A DNA stretch of 7,918 nucleotides from Pseudomonadota bacterium (GTDB taxonomy: Bacteria > Pseudomonadota > Alphaproteobacteria > Rhizobiales > Rhizobiaceae), in NCBI GenBank assembly GCA_023435335.1, contig JAEYRU010000118.1, positions 1-7,918 of the forward strand, written 5' to 3'. Each line of letters begins with the position of its first letter. Position 1 is the first letter of the stretch. Positions 1 to 6,337 of the stretch are shown in pieces. The notes below the pieces were generated by a model. The model was given only the letters and a program-made list of their open reading frames with translations, did not search any database and was not told the origin of the DNA. The translations under genes were made by a program, and so were the position numbers.

Positions 1-48
1 AGAAATCAGGCGTATAGCCGCCGCCTCTGAATGGCTGAACGGTCTCTC

Positions 49-1507
49 ATGACCAGCACGCTCTTGCGTTCGACGGCTTTCGTCTGTGCGCTGTTTTCCG
101 GGTATCTCGCTGCATTCATGGCGATTCCCGCCCTGTTCGACGTTGTCAGGGGCAGCGACGAGTGGCAGGCCTTCGCGGCTCGGCGCTCCTCGTCGGCGGC
201 CTGGCGGCGGGCGTGGGGCTGGCGACGCACTCACCCTCCTCGCTACCAAGCTCGACAAGATTCGGCTTCCTGCTCGTCAATGCCGTCTGGGTGACGACGG
301 CGCTCGGCGGGGCGGTGCCATCATGGGTTCGCCGACGCATCTGTCCTTCACCGACGCCGTGTTCGAATCGGTCTCGGCGCTGACTACGACCGGCTCCACC
401 GTCATAGCCGGGCTCGACGAACTGCCGCCCGGCATCCTGTTCTGGCGCTCGTTCCTGCACTGGATCGGCGGGATCGGGGTGATCGCCCTCGGGCTGTTCA
501 TATTGCCGCTGCTGAAGGTGGGCGGCTTGACCTACCTGAAGATAGAATCGTCCGATACTGACGAGCGCCCGCTGCACCGTATGGCCACCTACACGAAGGC
601 GCTGGTCACCGTCTACGCGCTGCTGTCGCTGCTGTGCGCGGTGCTCTACGCCTTCGCCGGAATGAGCGTGTTCGACGCGATCAATCACGCCATGACCACG
701 CTTTCGACCGGCGGCTTCTCCACGCACGACAGTTCGCTCGGTTTCTACGGCGACAGGCCGCTGGTGCTTTGGGTGGGCACTGTATTCATGTTTTGCGGCG
801 CACTGCCCTTCTCGATACTCATTCTGCTCGCAGTGCGCGGCAGGCTGGAGGCTCTGGGCGACCCGCAGATAAAGGTGTTCGCCAGCTATTGCGCGTTCTT
901 CATTCTGGCCGTCGCGATCTACTGGACCCTGACCGCCGGAACGCCGTTCCTGAATTCGCTGACCCATTCGGCATTCAATTTCGTCTCGATCATCACCACC
1001 ACCGGTTATGCCAGCGGGGACTATTCGCTTTGGGGGCCGTTCGTGGTGGCGTGTGCATTCGTCGCCACGTTCCTCGGCGGCTGCTCCGGCTCGACGTCGG
1101 GCGGGATCAAGGCCTACCGCTTTCTCGTCATGTTCAAGATACTGACAGCGGGTCTGCGGAGCCTGGTCTACCGCAACTCCGTAACGCCGCTGCGCTATGG
1201 CAACCGGCCGATCGGCGCGGACGTGCAGGCGGCGGTGCTGCTGTTCGTGGTGAGCTTCTTCGTGCTTTGGGCGGTCCTGATCCTGCTGCTGGGGGCGACG
1301 GGGCTGGATTTCGTCACGGCCTCGACAGGCGCGTTGACGGCGCTGACGAATGTCGGACCCGGCCTCGGCATGATCATTGGTCCGGCCGGCAATTTCGCCA
1401 CGCTGCCGGACGCCTCCAAGTGGGTGCTGTCGCTTGCCATGCTGCTCGGGCGGCTCGAGATACTGGCGGTGCTGGTGCTACTTTCACCGGCTTTCTGGCG
1501 GGCCTGA
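49..1507 (+). CDS. trkH: TrkH-family potassium uptake protein, N-terminal part frameshifted
   Basis: Membrane subunit of a Trk/Ktr-type K+ uptake system, which normally works with a cytoplasmic TrkA NAD-binding regulator (none is in view). The four pore-loop filter regions are visible: TTTGST (about 383-400), STGGFST (704-724), TTTGYASGDY (995 onward) and TNVGPGLG (1346-1369), separated by hydrophobic helices. The sequence does not stay in one frame. The N-terminus (MTSTLLRSTAFV...WQAFA) is in frame 1 to about 176, the next helices (ALLVGGLAAG, RFGFLLVN) are in frame 3 to about 320, and the rest is in frame 2 to the TGA at 1507. Both shifts fit one missing base. Repaired, the protein would be about 486 aa, close to the usual 480-490. 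ATG 49 is preferred over ATG 31 because it leaves a short tail before the first helix, but neither has a clear ribosome binding site. Taken literally, the gene is broken at its 5' end; sequencing error is a serious alternative. The family call is firm. Confidence 0.88.
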
Positions 1508-1626
1508 CGAGTCAGCTGCGGCAACATCCGGCGGTTGGGCGCCAGGCGCTCCCGACGCATGCTCTATCGCCTCGAGCGTGATGGGCTGGCGCCAGAGTCA
1601 GCGGCAGCGCGCAGGGCAATGGCTGC

Positions 1627-1803
1627 TCAACCTTCGGCTTTGAACGTCCTGGCGACTTCAAGCAGCTTTTCACGATCAGTGCCGTGGCGCGCCACAAGCT
1701 CCCTGGCCTGGAGCGGCGACAGATCCGTGTTTTCGACCAGGTGCTTGATCGCCGCCTGGCTCGGGTCGTCGGGATGGGTCCAGTCGTTCTTGTCGTCGGC
1801 CAT
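1627..1803 (-). CDS. Small DUF3606-like protein (58 aa)
   Basis: Small soluble acidic/charged protein. It begins MADDKNDWTHPDDPSQ and then has two predicted helices: AAIKHLVENTD, and after LSPLQA the segment RELVARHGTDREKLLEVARTF. This helix, 'L-S/T-P-x-Q', 'xxVxxxG', helix arrangement resembles DUF3606 proteins, small proteins common in Hyphomicrobiales whose biochemical function is not known. I judge the family by pattern only. The start is fixed by a good GAGGAG Shine-Dalgarno (plus-strand CTCCTC, 1810-1815) six bases before ATG; a longer in-frame reading upstream to 1872 has no such site and runs through the promoter region. It is divergent from the small membrane protein gene at 1924 and convergent with trkH. 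An EcfG-type promoter motif lies at 1827-1851, so stress induction is a reasonable inference. No cysteine, signal peptide or membrane segment. Confidence 0.82.
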   Translation of the reverse strand: MADDKNDWTHPDDPSQAAIKHLVENTDLSPLQARELVARHGTDREKLLEVARTFKAEG

Positions 1804-1809
1804 AAGGTT

Positions 1810-1815
1810 CTCCTC
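1810..1815 (-). promoter_or_regulatory. Ribosome binding site of the 58-aa protein
   Basis: GAGGAG on the minus strand, six bases from the ATG ending at 1803. It decides the start of the small gene against the longer open frame that continues upstream to 1872. Confidence 0.75.
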
Positions 1816-1826
1816 GAAAGAAGCAC

Positions 1827-1851
1827 AACTGCCGTTCCGATACCGTGTTCC
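1827..1851 (-). promoter_or_regulatory. EcfG-type (general stress response) promoter, minus strand
   Basis: Read on the minus strand: GGAAC (plus 1847-1851), a 16-nt spacer, then AGTT (plus 1827-1830). Known EcfG/RpoE2 promoters of alphaproteobacteria are GGAAC-N16/17-CGTT, so 8 of 9 consensus bases match. A transcript starting several bases after the -10 would have a leader of about 17 nt, containing the GAGGAG site of the 58-aa gene. The assignment to EcfG is inference from the motif; no sigma factor gene is in the window. Confidence 0.65.
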
Positions 1852-1876
1852 CGGCGGCGGACGTGAACGCAATCGA

Positions 1877-1901
1877 GGAACCTTCCTCTAGGGCAGGGGT
1901 T
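1877..1901 (+). promoter_or_regulatory. EcfG-type (general stress response) promoter, plus strand
   Basis: GGAAC at 1877-1881, a 16-nt spacer, then GGTT at 1898-1901, matching GGAAC-N16/17-CGTT except for the first base of the -10. The likely transcription start near 1907 leaves a leader of about 16 nt with an AGGAG site (1911-1915) before ATG 1924. It stands back to back with the minus-strand motif at 1827-1851, the two -35 elements being 25 nt apart. Confidence 0.65.
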
Positions 1902-1923
1902 GGTAAGGAAAGGAGCATTCCGA

Positions 1924-2061
1924 ATGACTTACCAGGACCCCAAGACAGATCCGAAATTCGTTCGCCAATCCTCGACCTTCCGGACAATGAAGGCATGGCA
2001 GATCGTCGCCTTGCTTGTCTTCGTTGTGTTGGTGGTCATAGTAGGCCTGAGCATGGTCTAG
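1924..2061 (+). CDS. Small single-span membrane protein (45 aa)
   Basis: A 45-residue product, below many gene-finder length cut-offs. It starts MTYQDPKTDPKFVRQSS, a hydrophilic, proline- and charge-containing N-terminal part of about 23 residues. From about residue 24 to 44 it is one continuous hydrophobic helix (WQIVALLVFVVLVVIVGL), ending SMV and TAG. There is no signal peptidase motif, so a membrane-anchored peptide with a cytoplasmic N-terminus (positive residues K, R, K before the helix) is most likely. Translation signals are strong: AGGAG at 1911-1915, eight bases before the ATG. An EcfG-type promoter sits just upstream at 1877-1901. It is divergent from the 58-aa DUF3606-like gene, which has a matching promoter. 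I do not recognise a named family. Function is unknown; a stress-induced membrane peptide is inference from the promoter. Confidence 0.78.
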   Translation: MTYQDPKTDPKFVRQSSTFRTMKAWQIVALLVFVVLVVIVGLSMV

Positions 2062-2353
2062 ACCGGCAGGCAACGCCACTCCGGCGATGACGGTCCCAGC
2101 CAAAGGCTTCCGGGCGAAGCCGTCCCGCCTTCCGGTTTGCGCCCGCTGGCCGTAGCAGTTCTCCATACGTCAGGTGCGACGGTTGGGAACGATCCTGCAA
2201 CCTCGCCTGCCTGCGATCCCGCTGTTTCCGCACAAATCCCCCTCCTTCCTCCGGAATCGGACAAATGACGGCCGATCCTCCCGGAAAGTTTCGGCACACT
2301 GTGTTCGTTATCTGGTAGGGCGGCCACCCTTGCGGAGACTGTAGGAGGCGCCG
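2062..2353. other. 292-nt stretch without a gene
   Basis: Between the 45-aa membrane protein and the saccharopine-dehydrogenase-like gene. Open frames here are arginine-rich or lack start signals and look like chance. Only two elements stand out: a short hairpin at 2105-2121 and the TAGGAGG site at 2342-2348 serving the ATG at 2354. No convincing promoter was seen, although one for the downstream gene is expected here. Confidence 0.5.
2105..2121 (+). terminator. Possible hairpin after the 45-aa gene
   Basis: Perfect 6-bp stem GGCTTC/GAAGCC around the 5-nt loop CGGGC, 43 nt after the TAG of the small membrane protein. There is no following T-run, so it is at best a weak or Rho-assisted terminator, or chance in GC-rich DNA. 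Confidence 0.2.
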
Positions 2354-3451
2354 ATGCAAGCACGCCATCGTAACGAGCCGATGCAAACGGGAAGGCCGCA
2401 ACAGCATCCAGACGCGGTATCCGTCGTCGTTCTGGTGGCCGGCGGCTACGGCGCGGTCGGCGGCCTGGTCAGCCGCGCGCTTGCCGAAGAAACCGGCTTC
2501 AAGGTGGTCGTCGCCGGACGCGGTGCGGACAAGGCGGCGAGGATGACGGCCGAGATCGGCGGTGAGGGTCGCCGCCTCGACCTCGATGACCCGGCGACCT
2601 GGGAAACAGCTTTCCAGGGCGTGGATTGCGTTGTGATGTGCATGGACCAGCACAGCACGCGTCTCGTGGAATTCGTGTTCGCCCGCGGCATTCACTACAT
2701 CGACATCACCGCCAGCGACTGGTTCTTTCGCGCCGTCGAACGGCTGGAGCCGGTGCGCTCGGCCGCCCTGCTTTCGGTCGGCCTGGCGCCGGGATTGACC
2801 AATCTCCTAGCTGCGCACTGCGTCGCCCGGCTGGAACACGTTGACGAGGTGAAGATAGGCCTGCTCGTCGGCCTGGGCGACCGGCACGGAGATGCCGGAC
2901 TCGAATGGATCGCCGATCAACTGTTCGATCCCGGCCGCAAGGGCGGCGGAGCGCCCATCACATTCGGTTTCGGGCAGGGCAGGCGAATGGCGCACCGTGT
3001 CGATTTCTCCGACCAGCATGCAGTCGCGCGCACCTTGCCGGTGACGGCGGCGGAAACACGCATGGCGTTCGAGTCGCGGCTCGCGACCTGGGCGCTGTTC
3101 AGGATTGCGGGCCTGTTTGCCGGAAACCGGTTAGCGCGGAGCGCATTGCTGGCAGCGGTCCGGCGGCTGCATATAGGAAGCCGAATGTGCAACGTGAGCG
3201 TACACGCCCACGGGTGGAGCGGTGGCCACCGTGCGGTAGCGAGCGTGCATTTCGCAGGCGAGGTCGAAACGGCGATCACGGCCAGGCTTGCGGCCGCGCA
3301 GACCGCGCTGTTCCTGCGCGGCCGGCGGCCAACGTCCGGCGTATGGCACAGCAACGAAATATTCAGCGTCAAAGATATCCTGCAGGTCATCGCGGATCGT
3401 GGAATCGGGCGGATCCACGTAGACCCGCTGCGCGCGCCGCCTGACGACTGA
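2354..3451 (+). CDS. Saccharopine dehydrogenase-like NAD(P)-binding protein
   Basis: A 365-aa cytoplasmic oxidoreductase-like protein. Residues about 23-120 form a Rossmann fold: strand VSVVVLVAGGYGAVGG with the glycine-rich dinucleotide loop (30-37), a second strand ending VVVAGR (51-56) whose Arg suggests NADP preference, the acidic D76-D79 segment (LDLDDP), and VDCVVMCMDQ (90-99). GIHYIDITASDWF (112-124) and LLSVGLAPGLTNLLA (139-153) are typical of the saccharopine dehydrogenase/related NADP-binding family (PF03435-type). The C-terminal half (about 160-340) would be the catalytic/dimer domain. Substrate is unknown: true lysine-pathway enzymes are not implied, and no lysine gene is nearby. 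The start ATG 2354 is supported by TAGGAGG five bases upstream; an internal ATG at 2381 would also keep the domain. The next gene follows after 93 nt on the same strand, so co-transcription is possible. Confidence 0.85.
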   Translation: MQARHRNEPMQTGRPQQHPDAVSVVVLVAGGYGAVGGLVSRALAEETGFKVVVAGRGADKAARMTAEIGGEGRRLDLDDPATWETAFQGVDCVVMCMDQHSTRLVEFVFARGIHYIDITASDWFFRAVERLEPVRSAALLSVGLAPGLTNLLAAHCVARLEHVDEVKIGLLVGLGDRHGDAGLEWIADQLFDPGRKGGGAPITFGFGQGRRMAHRVDFSDQHAVARTLPVTAAETRMAFESRLATWALFRIAGLFAGNRLARSALLAAVRRLHIGSRMCNVSVHAHGWSGGHRAVASVHFAGEVETAITARLAAAQTALFLRGRRPTSGVWHSNEIFSVKDILQVIADRGIGRIHVDPLRAPPDD

Positions 3452-3533
3452 CGGGACGATCACGGCCAATCGGATTTGCCCTGCTTGCGCAGTGTTGTCT
3501 CACCGACTACCTGCTGGAGCAGCAACCCGGATG

Positions 3534-3537
3534 GGAG
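3534..3537 (+). promoter_or_regulatory. Ribosome binding site selecting GTG 3545
   Basis: GGAG within GGGAGAA, seven bases before GTG 3545. It supports the GTG start over the in-frame ATG at 3476, whose extra 23 residues look unstructured and precede the conserved domain. Confidence 0.65.
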
Positions 3538-3544
3538 AATCGCC

Positions 3545-3808
3545 GTGTCAGCGCTGGACAGGTTTCTGGGCGACAGTCCGCTTCGCGTCTTGCTGAAGCT
3601 GCTTGTTCTGTCGTTCATCGTCGGCATCGTGATGGCAGCGTTCAACTGGACGCCGTGGGATCTCTATTTCGGCGTGCGCGACTTCCTGCTGCGCATCTGG
3701 AATATGGGCTTCGCCGCGCTCGGGCGCTTCGGCGAGTACATCCTGATCGGCGCGGTGGTCGTCATCCCCGTGTTCCTGATCCTGCGTATCCTGCGCTATC
3801 GGCGCTAG
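3545..3808 (+). CDS. DUF6460-type small inner membrane protein (87 aa)
   Basis: Small integral membrane protein with GTG start. It runs MSALDRFLGDSP, a first membrane helix at about 15-33 (LLKLLVLSFIVGIVMAAF), then the conserved middle NWTPWDLYFGVRDF and RIWNMGFAALGRFGEY (34-65), and a second helix at about 66-83 followed by the basic tail RILRYRR. This two-helix layout with the W/Y-rich linker and 'IWNMGF.ALGRFG' matches the uncharacterised DUF6460 proteins that I know from Hyphomicrobiales; function unknown. The basic C-terminal tail suggests a cytoplasmic C-terminus. It lies 93 nt after the saccharopine-dehydrogenase-like gene and 82 nt before the MATE gene, all on the same strand, so the three may share a transcript. 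Its TAG stop is inside a 14-bp palindrome. Confidence 0.82.
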   Translation: MSALDRFLGDSPLRVLLKLLVLSFIVGIVMAAFNWTPWDLYFGVRDFLLRIWNMGFAALGRFGEYILIGAVVVIPVFLILRILRYRR

Positions 3809-3813
3809 CGCCG
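3800..3813. repeat. 14-bp perfect palindrome over a stop codon
   Basis: CGGCGCTAGCGCCG reads the same on both strands and contains the TAG stop of the DUF6460-type gene. No T-run follows. It could act as a weak hairpin at the gene end or as a protein site, but chance in GC-rich DNA is likely. Confidence 0.3.
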
Positions 3814-3890
3814 GCCTCTGCGATGCCGCGAGCCTGGCCCGACATATCGCGCGTGCACGCCGCTCCCCTGCGGCCGCGGGCGTCGACACG

Positions 3891-5249
3891 ATGACAGGCG
3901 GCGGGCCTCTCGAAGAGCCGGCGCCGAACCCGACGCGGGCCTTTGCCGTAACCAACGGGATGGTGCTGGCCATCGCGGTGCCGATGACGCTCGCCTATCT
4001 GACGACGCCGCTGCTCGGCATCGTCGACACGGCGGTGGTCGGGCAACTCGGCGATGCCGCCCTCCTTGGCGGCCTCGCCGTCGGTGCGCTCGCCTTCGAC
4101 GTGGTGTTCTCAAGCTTCAACTTCCTGCGCGCCGGCACTACCGGCCTGGTCGCCCAGGCGATGGGGCGTGGGGATCGCATCGAACAGCAGGCGGTCTTCT
4201 GGCGCGCCTTTGCCATAGCGCTCATGGCGGGTCTCCTGCTGATCCTCACCGCGCCGCTCATCGTGGCCGCGACGCGCTGGTTCGTGGCCCCCGAGCCGCG
4301 CGTGGCCGAGGCGATGGCGATCTACGTTGCCATCCGCGTAATCGCCGCTCCACTGACGCTCATCAACTACGCCGTGCTGGGCTACGTGCTGGGTCGCGGG
4401 GAGGGCACCATCGGCCTGCTTCTGCAACTCGTGCTCAACGGCGGCAACATCCTCTTTTCGATCTGGCTCGGGCTGGTGCTCGGCTGGGGCATAGAGGGCG
4501 TTGCCTGGGGCACCGTGCTGGGCGAGACCTTGGGGCTGCTGGCCGGCATAGCGGTGCTTCTGCCGCGGTTTCGCCGCGCCGGCCCCGTTCCGCGTGCCCG
4601 CTTGGCGGACCTGCCCGCGTTCCGCGCGATGCTCGCCGTCAACCGCGACATCATGATCCGCTCCTTCGTCCTGCTAGGCGCGTTCGCCCTGCTCGTTCGG
4701 CAGGGCGCGCAATTCGGCACGGTGACGCTGGCAGCAAACGCGGTTCTGATGAATTTCTTTCTGGTTTCGGGCTATTTTCTCGACGGTCTGGCCACCGCGG
4801 CCGAGCAACTCGCAGGCCGCGCGGTCGGAGCGCGTTACGAGCCTGCGTTCCGTCGCGCCGTGCGGCTCACCGCGATATGGGGATTCGGGCTCGCTATCGT
4901 CTGTGCCTTGTTCTTCCTGGCCTTCGGATCCAGCCTGGTGGCGTTGATGACCACCGCCGAGGACGTGCGCGAGGTCGCGCTCGCCTACCTGCCCTGGGCG
5001 GCGCTGACGGCGGTGACGGGCGTCCTCGCATTCCAGATGGACGGTGTGTTCATCGGGGCGACGTGGTCGCGCGACATGCGCAACATGATGCTGCTGTCGT
5101 TTGCGCTCTACGTCGCGGCTCTATGGTCGCTGGGAGGGACCTTCGGCAATCACGGCATCTGGGCCGCGTTGCACGTGTTCCTGATCGCGAGAGGACTCAG
5201 CCTGCTCGCAGTGATGCGAATCCGGGCGCGCGAAACCTTCGGCGGTTAG
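3891..5249 (+). CDS. MATE family efflux transporter, DinF type
   Basis: A 452-aa inner membrane antiporter with about 12 membrane helices, the family's usual length. MATE proteins export cationic or drug-like compounds using H+ or Na+. The first half begins AFAVTNGMVLAIAVPMTLAYLTTP and carries GIVDTAVVGQLGDAALLGG (43-61), with the conserved helix-1 Asp at 46, then FNFLRAGTTGLVAQAMGRGD (77-96). The second half repeats the pattern with VTLAANAVLMNFFLV and DGLATAAEQLAGRAVGA. Together these are typical of the DinF branch rather than the NorM branch. Substrate cannot be read from sequence, and there is no LexA-type site that would support SOS control. The ATG at 3891 lacks a good ribosome binding site; it gives the N-terminal tail expected for the family, and I found no better in-frame start. 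Its TAG stop overlaps the pyrD TAA from the other strand (shared TTAG, 5246-5249). Confidence 0.93.
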   Translation: MTGGGPLEEPAPNPTRAFAVTNGMVLAIAVPMTLAYLTTPLLGIVDTAVVGQLGDAALLGGLAVGALAFDVVFSSFNFLRAGTTGLVAQAMGRGDRIEQQAVFWRAFAIALMAGLLLILTAPLIVAATRWFVAPEPRVAEAMAIYVAIRVIAAPLTLINYAVLGYVLGRGEGTIGLLLQLVLNGGNILFSIWLGLVLGWGIEGVAWGTVLGETLGLLAGIAVLLPRFRRAGPVPRARLADLPAFRAMLAVNRDIMIRSFVLLGAFALLVRQGAQFGTVTLAANAVLMNFFLVSGYFLDGLATAAEQLAGRAVGARYEPAFRRAVRLTAIWGFGLAIVCALFFLAFGSSLVALMTTAEDVREVALAYLPWAALTAVTGVLAFQMDGVFIGATWSRDMRNMMLLSFALYVAALWSLGGTFGNHGIWAALHVFLIARGLSLLAVMRIRARETFGG

Positions 5250-6337
5250 TCTATCGGCCTGGCTGCCCACTCGTCCGTAGCGCTGTCGCGCAACGCGGCG
5301 ATGCTCTCCAGCCCTTGCCGGTCTGCGAACTCGGAAAGCCCGCGCACGATCCGCCCGGGCAGGCCGGGGCCGGCGTAGATCATGCCGGTGTAGAGCTGTA
5401 CGAGGTCCGCGCCAGCCCGGATCTTTTCGATGGCCGTCTCGGTTGAATCAACGCCACCAACCCCGATGATCGCGACCTCCGGACCGAGCAGGCGGCGCAT
5501 GCGCGCCAGGACCGCGGTCGAACGGGGAAACAAGGGAGCGCCGGAAAGTCCGCCCGCTTCGGCCGCCGAGCGGCTTTTCAGGCCTGCCCGCGACAATGTG
5601 GTGTTGGAGACGATGACACCTTCGATCTTGTTCGACAGAATCTCCTGCGCGATCTCGCCGAGTTCCATCTCTGAAAGGTCGGGGGCGATCTTGAGGAAGA
5701 TCGGCGTCCGTTTCGACGAGCCGGATACGGCTTCGTCGCGGGCATCGCGCACACGGACGAGAAGCTCACGCAGCGCATCGCGGCTTTGCAGGTTGCGCAG
5801 GCCGGGCGTGTTCGGCGATGAGATGTTGACCGTGAGGTAGGACGCCAGACGTGCGAAGCGCCGCGCGCCAAGCACGTAGTCGGCGATGCGGTCGGCGCTG
5901 TCCTTGTTGGCGCCGATGTTGACGCCGACGACCCCGCTCCGCCCGCCTCGTGCCTCTAGCCGCTTTAATGCAGCCTCGTGTCCCTTATTATTGAAGCCCA
6001 GCCGGTTGATGACGGCGGCGTCTTCCGTCAGCCGGAAGATCCGGGGGCGGGGATTACCCGCCTGCGGCAGCGGCGTGACAGTGCCGATCTCGGCGAAGCC
6101 GAAACCGAGTGCCAGCAACGCGCCGGGAACCTCGGCGTTCTTGTCGTAGCCCGCAGCCATGCCCAATGGATTGGGGCATTCCATGCCGGCGACCGTCACG
6201 GCCAGCCGCCGGTCATGAGGGAACCTGGGACAGAGGGGCACGCCGCTCTTCAGGGCTGCGATCGAAAGCCCGTGGGCCGTCTCCGGGTCGAAGCCGAAGA
6301 GAAGTTGGCGTCCCAGCCGGCCGAACAGTTCTCTCAT
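5246..6337 (-). CDS. pyrD: Dihydroorotate dehydrogenase (quinone), class 2
   Basis: Fourth step of de novo pyrimidine synthesis: FMN-dependent oxidation of dihydroorotate to orotate with electrons passed to membrane quinone. The product is 363 aa. The N-terminal helices typical of class 2 (LFGRLGRQLLFGFDPETAHGLS, residues 4-25) form the quinone/membrane-binding part. Then come NPLGMAAGYDKNAE (56-69) with the FMN-contacting Lys, FAEIGTVTPLPQAGNPRPR (81-99), NRLGFNNKG (111-119), and NISSPNTPGLR (171-181), where the second Ser is the class 2 catalytic base instead of the Cys of class 1. Further on are FLKIAPD (214-220), VSNTT (243-247) and IIGVGGVDS...YTGMIYAGPGL (290-326) for FMN phosphate binding. 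All key residues are present. The ATG overlaps the stop of the upstream DUF952 gene (ATGA) and has no strong ribosome binding site of its own, so translational coupling is likely. The 3' end overlaps the MATE gene by 4 nt. Confidence 0.97.
   Translation of the reverse strand: MRELFGRLGRQLLFGFDPETAHGLSIAALKSGVPLCPRFPHDRRLAVTVAGMECPNPLGMAAGYDKNAEVPGALLALGFGFAEIGTVTPLPQAGNPRPRIFRLTEDAAVINRLGFNNKGHEAALKRLEARGGRSGVVGVNIGANKDSADRIADYVLGARRFARLASYLTVNISSPNTPGLRNLQSRDALRELLVRVRDARDEAVSGSSKRTPIFLKIAPDLSEMELGEIAQEILSNKIEGVIVSNTTLSRAGLKSRSAAEAGGLSGAPLFPRSTAVLARMRRLLGPEVAIIGVGGVDSTETAIEKIRAGADLVQLYTGMIYAGPGLPGRIVRGLSEFADRQGLESIAALRDSATDEWAARPID

Noticed and set aside
170..330. Programmed ribosomal frameshifting in trkH
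   Set aside because: Two successive shifts of the same kind would be needed, no slippery heptamer or stimulatory hairpin is evident, and the family is not known for it; base loss is simpler.
938..965. Other GGAAC/GTTCC occurrences (e.g. in trkH near 938, at 2185, and in pyrD near 6125 and 6220) as EcfG promoters
   Set aside because: None has GTT at the required 16-17 nt, and most are inside coding sequence.
146..967. Long minus-strand open frame (273 codons) opposite trkH
   Set aside because: Its translation is rich in Arg, Gln and His with no recognisable domain and lies wholly opposite TrkH pore-loop coding sequence; typical shadow in GC-rich DNA.
634..1581. 315-codon plus-strand open frame in a second frame of trkH
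   Set aside because: Arginine-rich, no domain, and it overlaps the frame that encodes the TrkH filter motifs.
1508..1626. Terminator between trkH and the DUF3606-like gene
   Set aside because: gggcgccaggcgctccc can form only a 3+2 bp stem with a mismatch and no T-run follows; ctggcgccag is a short palindrome only.
2087..2155. 22-codon ATG frame after the 45-aa gene
   Set aside because: No ribosome binding site, Arg/Pro-rich, and it spans the hairpin; no support as a gene.
2036..2695. 219-codon minus-strand open frame over the gene-free stretch and the start of the dehydrogenase gene
   Set aside because: No ribosome binding site, low-complexity Arg/Gly composition, and antisense to the conserved Rossmann region.
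4877..5446. 189-codon plus-strand frame across the MATE/pyrD junction
   Set aside because: Out of frame with both, arginine-rich, no domain; explained by the two real convergent genes.
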